Below are positions 1-10,200 of a stretch of 64,000 bases of DNA, one piece after another. The stretch spans positions 101,181 to 165,180 of the forward strand of contig SJOL01004559.1 of assembly GCA_004794785.1 (NCBI GenBank). The letters are read 5' to 3'. Both the position numbers and the translations under genes were made by a program. The notes below the pieces were generated by a model, which was not told where the DNA came from, ran no database searches, and saw only the letters and a list, made by a program, of their open reading frames with translations. Numbering within the stretch: the first letter of the stretch is position 1; each line of letters opens with the position of its first letter. This DNA is from Opisthorchis felineus (taxonomy: Eukaryota; Platyhelminthes; Trematoda; Opisthorchiida; Opisthorchiidae).

Positions 1-165
1 TGCAGCACATTCAGTTGAAGACCATCATCAACGGGAGATTCAGCTTTTGCTGAATCTTTAGCTGGGATTCAGTTGAGTTTTCTGATTCGCAGATGACTGC
101 CCCTCACCAACACAAAGTTCTCCTCAGTATATTCCACCAAGTCCATTTGTACACACAGATCAAGA
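1..165 (+). repeat. Fragment of the ribozyme-element family (internal module)
   Basis: It begins TGCAGCACATTCAGTTGAAG and continues through GGGAGATTCAGC and GATTCAGTTGAG, matching the internal module at 25581-25748 in diverged form. It is cut by the window edge. Confidence 0.5.
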
Positions 166-3100
166 TCAATTCAATAGGATGCTGAAGAAAACGGGACACC
201 GAGATATCTTTCGTATGATGCATTGTTGCCAATAAATCCTAAGTAATTAAATCAGCTGCCCATCTAAAGAAACTGATTGTGAGACCAAGTGCCTTTGTTA
301 TGAATCAATGGTCCGCAGTGCTCACCCTACCCGCCTTCTCAGAAGTCAGCTCAACGGGGACTTGTTATGACACCTGCTGCTGATTTTAGCGCCAGAATGC
401 GGAACCAAAGCGCACCAGTCCCATAAAGCTGACTGATAATGACACAAAATTACGACATAAATCAATAGGAAAGTCAACCAGTCGTGTGAAGGGGAAAATA
501 TTTGTCGGGATGAACTTGTCCAACCAGAAGCAACCATCACACTTGCATCGACCAAGTGATCAGTGGATGAACCAGATCAAGGCATATGTGGCTTGAAGTG
601 CAACATCTCAGAGTTAACAGGCACGAGGTACGGGAGAGAATTCAGGCCACTGATTATTCGTGGTTCTCTCGAACAACATATAGACATGAGGGAGAGGCTG
701 GGCGGAATTCAAACTGTACGACCAATTGGGAATTTAGCTCGTGAATCTACTCAGTATTACTTAACTGTGAATAGCAAGCTCATCAGAAATGAGAAAAACA
801 ACCGAGGCTGAAGGATTCATGTGAAGTACCAGAAAAGTCTGTGTAAATCACCTTAACAGTAAATGTGCATTACGTGCAGTTTCATTTCAAAGGGAATTCT
901 TTTGACGAGAAGTAGATGCACAGGACATCGCAGTGGAAGGAAGGATTTTGAATCGGTTGCCAGGGCTCAGTTTATGAGCTTGTATTTCAAACGGATCAAA
1001 GTCGGTTGAGCAGAATCGTATATAGCGTATGCAGAAGACCATCATGCGGTTGGAAACCGCGACCCACTATTCGGTCAAAACATCAACCACCCATAAAAGC
1101 TTCATCGAGACATTAATTCCTTTGACATCCCCTCCCTCATCAAGGCAGTGTTGCCAGAGCATATCCTGCTTCGGCTTTGCACAAGTTAGTATGAGCTATC
1201 TCAAGATGCTTGCTACCTACCTCCTATGAATGCGTGACGCACTTCCAAACGAGGCACGTAAGTAAAGCTATAAACAACTCCTAGTCTGAACGTGGTGATG
1301 ATCGAGGATGGTCGCCGCTGCACTCTGTTTATTGAAACCCAGATATACGGGGCACACGTCCTAAGAGTGAACAAAACCTCAAGATCACCGCAGTTGCTAG
1401 GGTATTTTCCATGCGCGGCTTCCTGCAAATCTGTGCTTAAACTGTCTCGTCTTAATAGCCTTCAAACCTGACATCGTCTGTGTTCACCGACAAATCGCAC
1501 ACCTCCACACCCACCCTATCCGCAAACCACACGCCCACCCCCGTCCGTGTGCTTGCGCGCCAGCATTACTCAAAAACTGTTCGCTGTCTCTCCGCTTCCC
1601 ACCCTGACGACAGATATGGCTGATGATGACAAGGTTAAGATAACGGATGCGTCAGCCTGACCCCCGACTTTTCTTCGGCTGTGTCACGGTTGAATGAAGT
1701 GGAATGTGGTAGACATCAATCCGCACGGATTCCTTTAAGTCGGCGGGTTTGAACAGGTTTGCTGTTGTGTGCACAACTTTCTGCTAGTGCGGCGTGTTTT
1801 TCATAGTCGGGGTGTAATGGTGGACGTGGCTAGATGTTTGAAAAAATATATACAGCAGGATATGGAAAGTGCTTGTAGGCCAATCGAGGAATTCGGTCTC
1901 AGGGCTAATAATTTAAATCAACATGTGCCCCAAGGTTTGACGGATCGAGGTCACATTGGTCAATTAGCAACTACCAAAGGATTAAATGTTCACGTTATGT
2001 CCGGCGAACTGGGAGGTAGGATGGATGCGGAAATTCAACCAGCGTGCTAGACGGCCTCTCAGTCGTTGCTATGGCTGCTTGTTTCCAGTTTGGTTCCTAC
2101 ATACCATGAACTACGTTCTGGTGACTTACCTGTCCTTCTGGTCGTTTTCATCTGATTTCGGTTCTGCAAACAGACGAAGGGGACCTAGCGACCATTAAGG
2201 CTACAAATTCGATTGTTTTAACCGTACATATGTGTGTGTGGGTGTTTGTATACTCAAGAAATCTCTTGCCCAACAAGCATGTGGGCTGTGCTACAAAGCA
2301 TCGGCAGAATGTGAACGCAATAGTGCGTAGAACAGTTTGGACGCCCGGTCTATCTTGGAGCTTTTCTCTGTACTGATGATTCAGCCCTTCAGTTAGCTGC
2401 GAGTTTTAGACCACCTTGGAAAGCAAACAGAATAGCACACGCAGACCTAAACTTTACTCAGTTTTCTTTTGCTTGGCAGGTACCTTCAAAGTTTTTTAGG
2501 CACCAAATCTCATGCGCATCATAATGCCCCAGCAACCGTACAAAAAACAATAACATTATGAGTCCTGGTGAAGCGGGTAGTGTGATTTACGCACCTGACA
2601 ATATCGATACGAAACTATCTACTCCCGTTACACTGGTTTCTGAGGAGGATTTTGCAACATTAACTGCGACTTGCTTTAGAAAATAGCTTTATTTAATGCT
2701 GCGACAACTGGTGACTTGCTTCGGTGTATTTATGCTTTTGTGTGTGCGAGAATCGCCGGCGCCACGCCCCCACAGTATCTAGCCGTACGGAAACCACAAT
2801 CTGCTCAAGCGAAGCGCATTGAGACGAAATGTTGCGTCGTTTCTTGCTTGTACCGGGGTAGTTTAACATTGTTATAGTTACCTTGTTAAGGTCGTTTTAC
2901 GGATCGGGATTTGGTGGAATATACGGTTGACCGCAATTTCTAGGGGACAGATTTTGCGTTTTACGACAAGAAGCACTTTTAGATGAACCAATTAGGGTTA
3001 GAGTGGTTTGCAGTAACCTCTTGGTGGATCGTTCCATGGTAACCTTTTCTTCTGGTGTACTTACCGGATATCTTCGATTTGAGGTGAGTTACCGGTCAAA

Positions 3101-3210
3101 TGAGATAGGAAACACCGGTAAATCAGTCACTATTTCACCATTCGATGACAACACCAAAAGGTGAATAAAGTGAAGTGATGAGTTAGACGTAGTTATATAT
3201 ATTCTTCAAG
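166..3210. other. No supported gene
   Basis: Only short open frames. A C-rich, CpG-containing stretch at 1485-1620 ends in a short frame from an ATG at 1616 (MADDDK...). It looks like a leader plus first exon but no downstream exon could be joined. Confidence 0.5.
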
Positions 3211-3393
3211 CTGCAGCCCAGCATGGCTTCCAAAATGACAGGTTCAATGCACAGGTTGCCCTACTGTTTACCGTGTTACTCTTAGCATTGGTCTTCCACT
3301 ATGAGACCATTCGAGAAGGTGACTACTCTCCTGAAGAGTCGAAACAGCTTCCCGCGTCACACGATCTGCTGCGAGCTTCTCACGAAGACCCTG
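3211..3393 (+). CDS. Possible orphan exon of an unidentified membrane protein
   Basis: The frame is open from about 3174 to 3509. Between a CTTCAAG acceptor (3209-3210) and a good donor CCCTG|GTGAGG (GT at 3394) it encodes a short lead (QHGFQNDRFNAQ), a hydrophobic stretch VALLFTVLLLALVF that could span a membrane, and a charged tail (YETIREGDYSPEESK). The composition is protein-like, and the hydrophobic and acidic parts sit in a sensible order. No flanking exon was found, no family was recognised and the acceptor is weak, so a chance open frame remains likely. Confidence 0.25.
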
Positions 3394-6300
3394 GTGAGGC
3401 GACTACTGGATTGGTATCGCTGTCACTAAACGGACTCATTTTGGCCTACACTGTCCTTTCAAATCAGCGCCTATATCAAACCCATGTAAAAGACCTCCTT
3501 CGATATTAAGTCGGATTACTGATTTCTGGATGACCTTACAAACTGAAACCGTGATACAGAATAAACGGCCGTTGTTTACTGTTTACCGAAGACAGTTGCT
3601 GAATACGTCAAGCCATATTCAATATTTTGCTGTCCCGCAAAAATGATTAGAACTAATCGACTTTCGAGGGTAATTTACCAAATGTACGTACTCACCTATC
3701 AGTATCCGTGACCTGACCGTGAATAGAAAGTGTCTGACATTGTGCGCAACACTCCATTATCGTTCTCATGTCTTTTGCTGCATTCTGAATATTGGTTACA
3801 TGCTTTGACGAGTTTGGTGATCATGCAGCGTGTAGTCAGTTTGTAGTGCTCCCAGTTATTTACTGGAGCACTAGTAAATCCAGACGGAACTTTTTGCAAG
3901 GTAAATCGTGGAAATAGTATTGGACAAAACCAGCCTGCAACAATGCCACTTATACGCTCAGATTACAACAGTGCCCACGAAATGACTACTGGAGATGTTT
4001 CGGGTTCACATTGCTCCTTAACGGGTTCGGGACCAACAGAAAATGATCACTGCGCTCATATGTTCATAAATTGAGTTGAACACTCATTCAGCATCGTTGG
4101 ATGCCTTGCTTCTACACGCGTTTTGTGAATAATCTCAACAAACACGCAAAAACAGTGCCATCTCCACCTAACAACCCCCATTGTATTGCGTGACACGACT
4201 GCATGACGGTAAATGATATTAAATATTACTAGGCTATTCTGCTGTTCTCCATTCAGAAATTAAAATACTTTTTCCGACAACTTTTTCTGGTCATACATTT
4301 CAGTATTCTTCATAAGATGTCTCTATAAAAATTACTCAGGCCACTTGACGGGCCAAACCACCCTGTCGAATTGATTCGATATGAACTCAAAATACCTCAA
4401 AGAGATTTCATCCAGTGGTCTTGCATATAAGTATCGGAAATTCTTAAGTTCACATCGACTTACCCATGGGTTTTTTCTATAAGAAATTCCGCTGGACCAG
4501 TTCAAAAGTATTACCGATAATCCCTACGAAAAATATCTGCCTACCTTAACATATAAAAGGCAAAATACACCCGAATATCTTTTGGAGTTTCTGGCGGCGT
4601 TGTACACAGGGGCTACTAAGTTTGTATCCCACTGGTGAGACAAATCCTCTTCCACGCAGAGGAAATCTGTGTACCTTTAAAGGTACCGACATATTCAGTC
4701 AATAAGACCCGACCCTACCCCCAATTTTTGAAGGGGTCCATTACTGCTGCATGGGAGTGAAATTTGTGACGCCAAGCTCGGTTCAGTCAACTTTTACCAG
4801 GATCTGATTGTTGCGTTAGCACAATCGAAGCCAAACACTCCCCATATTGTGTTGGTGAGGGTGTACATTATAGCTTAGCTTCCAAGGGCTCGAAGACTAG
4901 TTTGGAATACTTCTAACAACACATCAGACTGTGCTTGGAATGAAATGAGAACCAGTTGGAATAGATTGCTTTCTTTCCTATTTTCGGTTACATCATTAGA
5001 ATACCTGCTGCAACCAAGCCCTGAAATGCAGATCAAGAGCATGTTTATATCTGGCCGAATCTCCCAAGGCACGCATGGACGATGAATTCTAACATGAGCG
5101 AAAATCAATCTCAGTGTCCTCCCCACTTAATGTGCACCAAACACAGTGATCACACCAAGGTGAGAGGGATACTGTTCAAGAGGGAGTGACTTGGGTACAA
5201 TTTCTACAAGTTGCGAGTTGCGAGTTGTTCATAAGTAATTAACCTCTCGGAGCTGACGAGCACTATACGGAACTCCTTTCTGAACTAAGTGGTGATTATA
5301 CTTAGCGATACAATTCTGTCTGCACTAATAACGGGTGATATTTCCCAGAGTCTGCTTGATGTGGAAATGCTGTTTCAGTTGACACGGTATCCCAGGTTTC
5401 GCAGTACATTTTCTCGACAAAACACACTACTTCTAACGTTGCTGAAAACTCTTCATAGCCACTATAGGTTTCGCTCTTCTTGAGGCTCATTAGGTGGGCG
5501 TAGTTCCTGAGTAGCCATGTTTTCGAGTTCTTCTCCACATAGAAAGCATTCCTTCGTCCATTATCCTCTCTAGTTTATGGAATACCCGGGTGGCGTATCA
5601 GGCAGTAACTAAGTTTCTTCCACATTAGAGCACACATTTAAGCTAGATTCAAGTCACACTGCAAATGTGCCATGCGTGGGATACACAACCCCACCAGATC
5701 GCTGTTACATAAACCCATTTACTTGAATGGCACACCCTAACACATTAATCGGTTCCACAGTGTTACTAAAAGACACGACAATAACATCCAGCTCAGCTCA
5801 GGTTCCGTTGGAAATTTACATATCCACAGCTGAAGTTTCAAGCATTCCAGTTGTTTTCGTACAAACAGCAGTCAGACTTGGATTATATATTGTCTCTGAT
5901 GAGGTCTTGTCTCACTGCTATATGCACATTACGAAACCACAAAATACGACATCCTGATCGAACTATTCCTTATGACTACAAATCGCATGACTGAAAAGCT
6001 GAACTTCTGTTAGACCATTGTTAAACTATCCAAATGTTATTCATCACACCCAGGAGCACAAAGACAGTACCGTTTGAAGTCAAGATGTCTTACCAGGATG
6101 TCCTTTCTGATGTGTTTAGCCAGAAGAGCGAATCACGTCCCCAACACTATACTAGCTTACCTTGGGCTCCTTTTCAAGACATCAGACTGACCCACAAATC
6201 CAGGATAAAAGATACCTGTTTTTGTATAATGTTGTATTCACTCTTGCAAAACCACGGTCTCATACACCAATACATCCCGCTAGAAGGGCACTCACTCTGA

Positions 6301-8372
6301 TGCATTTCGAATCACCCAAGCAGTCTTGCCGGTCTTCTGCGTCTGAAACACTTTTTATCCATAGTTCATTTGTCCGTGGACACTGCAGAAATGGAATATA
6401 AAGTCGACGTATAGCCCTGGTTGTTCTGTTTTGCTTGCTACTTCAAAGTGTTTTTCCCAAATCAAGATTAGGCTTTGGTTGGCCATCGTACAAAGAAAAA
6501 GACGATCTGTTTTGCCTCCTGTCCATTCAAATTCCTCATGGATATACTAGAACTTTATCTATGAACTGACAAAAGGGTTAGCATTTTACTCCTCATGTAG
6601 ACTTTTGGGTACCCTCTAAATCAGTTACGGATGATCAGCTCAGTTTCTGCCCTTATGTTCTACGAGAACACCAGATTGTACGCCATTGGCGGAATTCACT
6701 AAATAAGCAGTGTTCCATCAGGAAAATAAACTGCGGCATTTCGCATATCGTGCCAAGTGAAACGTTTGACATCCTTTGTGCAGCACATTTAGCTGAAAGG
6801 TATCAAACACGAGTGAATCAACCGATACTGCTCCTAAACAAGTGATGAGAATCTCTCTGACAGTAGCCATAATGACTCTGTAGGTATCATTCAAAAGGAC
6901 GAGGTACTGTTGTACGAACTGGACTAGCGTCGATCAAAACTGTCAGGAGTGAGTAAGGGAATATCGCGTGGATTGAGAAAATTCGCTACACTATGGACGT
7001 GAGTTCAGCTTGAAGCCGGAGATAGCCTGTGCGCAACACTCCACACAATATACTGCAGTCATTCGAAGATCATTCACGCCGTTCATCTTGACTGTCATTA
7101 CGTCCACGCAGACTGTCTGTCTATTCAGCGGATGTTCACACCGGGATTCATCGAACCGTGTCTTTTACGAGCAATCACTGCACTGTCCTGACCGACGTAA
7201 GGCCAGACTAGATGGTGCTGTCTAATTAATTTTTGTTCAAACTGGTATATGGTCGGTTACCACGCCGTTCGTCTCGTACGCATCAGCTACACATGTGTCC
7301 TAGTTACTAGTTTGGAGGGGAGCAACCAACAGTGAACCGAAGCAATCGGACCATCAATCACACGAAACAGCCTATCGGTTTGATCAAATCAGAAGCAACG
7401 TTGAGTTACTCAATCGAGGCGCTAACATGACAAGCCCAATCCGGTCCTTGCAACGATGTGCGCGTGACAGACTCAAGCAAACAACTAGTCTTAGTGTGCT
7501 CCGGAAGTTAACAGTCTCATTGGAGTTCAACTATGTCATCCAGCATTCTGACCACCACCACCCCCGCAGTCACCAAAGTTTGAAACAGGTAACAGAAGTT
7601 TGCTTACCCGTACTAATAACGGATAGGTTCACAGTTTTGGCATGTGCTCACTCCCTCTGATAAAGCCCATTCAGCTCCATGTCTCTTAGGTACTGATTTC
7701 TCAGTAGGGTTCAGACAATATACATCGTTGATCACTCTCAACATAATTGCAGCAACTTCGAGTTACCTTTGAACTTCTATGGAAGTAAGCAGAGAAATGA
7801 GACCTCTTTACAAACGGAAGCTCATTATCACGTTTAACTCGATACATCAGAAATTCGAAACCGAAATAGGATTATCACACAATCCCTATTTAGATGGGGG
7901 TATAGATCCAATAAGTTCAGAATTGTTGATGGAAATTTGGTGTTCATCCATAGAGACTGTCCGCAGGACCTGGTCGGAGTGATATTTCCAAGAGGTCTGT
8001 CGTGGAGAGGGAGGCTTTAGCCCTGTTTGCACGTGACATTCGAACAATTCTTGGGGGAACTCGTAAAATTACTCATCTCACCTGACGAAACTCACCTTGA
8101 AGGATTTCCTTCTAATGAGGTTCGCCTACGTCACTATAATGACATAGGTTCATGAAGGTTTAAAATAAAGATACCTGTTTGAAAATACCAGCCTTACCTG
8201 TTTTGTTCGATAGATATATGTGACGTGATGTGACCAATACAAGCAACCTTGGAGTTACAATTGGTCTCTCTGTGGGCAGCCAAGAGTCAGTTATCATTAT
8301 GATTGTGATTAGTTTGTCCTGATTAATTTCAACGAATGGCCCAAATTACCAAAAATGTTTGGTTTTTTAAAG
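3394..8372. other. No supported gene
   Basis: Short open frames without family motifs. A faint ribozyme-family fragment (GTGCAGCACATTTAGCTGAA) lies near 6778-6800. Confidence 0.5.
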
Positions 8373-8588
8373 CAGATGTTTGCTACGAATGCACTCATTT
8401 GCATATCAATTTGGTTTTGCGAGAGACTCACCTGGAACCCAGCTGAATTCCTCGTTTATGATGTTTTCAAGCAACTGAATGTGCTGCACCAGGCCGCCTC
8501 ATGTTTCAGTTGCTGCGATATTTGAGATATCGCGATACATGTATAGACGTAATACACTACTCATAAGGTCGCTGAAAACCCTTCGGCA

Positions 8589-8631
8589 GCCCACGACCGG
8601 TTTCGCCCCTCTTGGAGCTCATCAGGTAGGC
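8589..8631 (-). ncRNA. Hammerhead ribozyme motif, intact core
   Basis: Read on the minus strand: GCCTAC (stem I), CTGATGA, GCTCC-AAGA-GGGGC (stem II, 5 bp with one G.T), GAAA, CCGGTC with the GTC triplet, then GTGGGC (stem I). All invariant hammerhead core bases are present. Stem III is only the self-complementary ACCGGT, too short for a hairpin, so activity would need two copies pairing as a dimer. Cleavage is predicted between 8595 and 8594. It lies in the left arm of the compound element 8386-8846. Confidence 0.75.
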
Positions 8632-8756
8632 GCAGTCCCCGAGTTTCCGCCAACCTGATGTTCAACTTGAACCCAAATTGGACAGATTTCGACAAATACA
8701 CTCATTCGCATATCAATTTGGTTTTGACGTGAGACACCTGGAAACTCGGGGACTGC

Positions 8757-8799
8757 GCCTATCCGCTGAGCCCCAAGAAGGGCGAAACCGGTCGTGGGC
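8757..8799 (+). ncRNA. Hammerhead motif with mutated core
   Basis: The right-arm partner of the motif at 8589-8631. Stem II, GAAA, ACCGGTC and GTGGGC are intact, but CTGATGA reads CCGCTGA (two changes), which should abolish activity. Stem I 5' strand is GCCTAT. Confidence 0.6.
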
Positions 8800-9049
8800 T
8801 GTCGAGCAGCTTTCAGCAGCCTTATGAGTAGTGTATTATGTCTGTACAGATGTTTGCTATTTTGCCTACCAGTCAAATAGAGGATGATGGGCGTACGACA
8901 CAGTGGTTCCTCCAGTCGGCGCGTCTTCCTTCGGACCAGCTCCTAATTGTGATGTTAAACGTATACCAAGTTAAGACAGGATATTTCAACTACCGTGACG
9001 TTTTCAGAGCCTACCGAAACTCCTCCATTACGGAAAAGGGGGACGTGAG

Positions 9050-9335
9050 CTTTTTCCAGACTTTGCTGGAACTCTTTGAGGGTCCAACACCGGTTTCGCA
9101 CTTCTTGGGGCTCATCAGTTGGGAGAAACCGATCGTGAGCTGTTGGAGAGTCCTTAGCGACATTATACGTAGCACTGCTATATCTCCATTATCGTGCCAA
9201 CTGAAAAATGAGGTGGTCTTTGTACAGCACACTCAGTTAAAGAATACCGTAAGCGAGAGATTCAGCCGGGACTCACGTGGTTCTGCCGTGAATACCAAAT
9301 TAATTTCCACATTTGTATATTTCGCCAAGGAATGT
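9050..9335. repeat. Degraded ribozyme-family element
   Basis: It contains the mutated minus-strand hammerhead motif, part of the opposite arm (GAGCTGTTGGAGAGTC, ACATTATACGTAGCACTGC) and the internal module (CAGCACACTCAGTTAAAG to ATATTTCGCC). The 206-codon open frame at 8838-9458 runs through this and is not a gene. Confidence 0.6.
9084..9122 (-). ncRNA. Hammerhead-derived motif, cleavage triplet lost
   Basis: On the minus strand CTGATGA and GAAA are intact. The triplet is GTG instead of GTC, and stem II carries a mismatch. Stem I is CCAA/TTGG rather than CTAC/GTGG, so its pairing is kept despite base changes on both strands. It is part of a degraded element covering about 9050-9335. Confidence 0.45.
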
Positions 9336-9932
9336 GAGCTGTTTTTTCGCATGCGACTTCTGTGTAATATTTCCACAAGTTTTCTTCTACTTTATATTAG
9401 GAGTCCTAAAGACTCGGTCGAACCTTCCGGTCATCAGCGCTTAGACGAAAGTAACTGATGTAGGCAGTTCGCTTGCAAAAATATGGTTCCAGAAAGCAAT
9501 TCGGATGTGGGATGCAGCAGAGTGTGCCTTGAAATCTGAAGCTGGACGGTTCACTGATACCCAGTAAGAGGAAGGATTATTAAACAGATGAGAGGTGCCA
9601 CTGATAATGGGTCATTGCGGTGATACAATGTTCAAAAGTTCTGAATCGAGCCAACATTTTCACTAATTGGTGGAAGAAGACTTATCTGTAGTCAGCTGAT
9701 CCGTTCGGTGCGGACTTGAGTTTGGGAGCTACTTATTATTCATTCAGCGACTTACAATGACGCTATCTTCCTAAACTATGTTAAATGATGTTCTACTCTT
9801 GGCAGTCATACAGTACGGAGCAGCGATTGTCAGCAAATGCCCTGGAACTCCATTGTCATTGGTGATAAGCAGACGATCCCAACGCAGTTGCTGTTGCAAA
9901 CGAAGTGCTATTGTTAAGAGATGTTCAATCTA

Positions 9933-10186
9933 GCGAAATACACTCATTTGCAAACAAATTTGGCTTTGCGAGAGACTCATCTGGAACACAGCTGAATCTC
10001 TCGTTTGTGATGTTTCCAGGCAAATGAGTGTATTTCGCTAATTTCGTGCAATTTGGTTTCAGGTAGAACATAAGGTTGACGGAAACCCGGGGACTGCGCC
10101 TACCTGATGAGCCCCAAGAAGGGCAAAACCGGTCTTGGGCTGTCGAAGAATTTTCCGCAACCTTATGAGTAGTGCATTACGTATAT
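9933..10186 (+). mobile_element. 254-bp ribozyme-bearing retroelement, complete, 14-bp target duplication
   Basis: The same 14 bases, AGATGTTCAATCTA, lie directly before (9919-9932) and after (10187-10200), which fixes the borders. The element opens with GCGAAATACACTCATTTGC, and an inverted copy of this lies about 70 bases further in (a stem-loop). Then comes a linker with CATAAGGTTG (10069-10078), the hammerhead motif, and CAACCTTATG (10158-10167), which can pair with CATAAGGTTG. There is no coding capacity, poly-A tail or terminal inverted repeat of DNA-transposon type. It is near-identical, as reverse complement, to 20062-20316. Confidence 0.75.
10098..10140 (+). ncRNA. Hammerhead motif with mutated GAAA
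   Basis: GCCTAC, CTGATGA and stem II are intact, but GAAA reads AAAA and stem I 3' begins TTGGGC instead of GTGGGC. It is probably inactive. It lies in the 254-bp element with a perfect 14-bp target duplication. Confidence 0.6.
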
Positions 10187-10200
10187 AGATGTTCAATCTA

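Larger units (their letters stand above)
8386..8846. mobile_element. 461-bp compound inverted ribozyme element, 13-bp target duplication
   Basis: CAGATGTTTGCTA occurs at 8373-8385 and 8847-8859. Inside, 8540-8647 and 8741-8848 are inverted copies of one another (about 108 bp each), both with a hammerhead motif. Before them, 8386-8540 carries the internal module that reads AATTTGGTTTT and CAACTGAATGTGCTGCACC. The shared borders indicate that the head-to-head unit was inserted in one event. Confidence 0.7.

Noticed and set aside
8838..9458. 206-codon open frame on the plus strand
   Set aside because: It runs through a ribozyme-family element (compound-element arm and degraded copy at 9050-9335). 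Its apparent peptide repeats are translations of that repeat, and no protein motif was seen.
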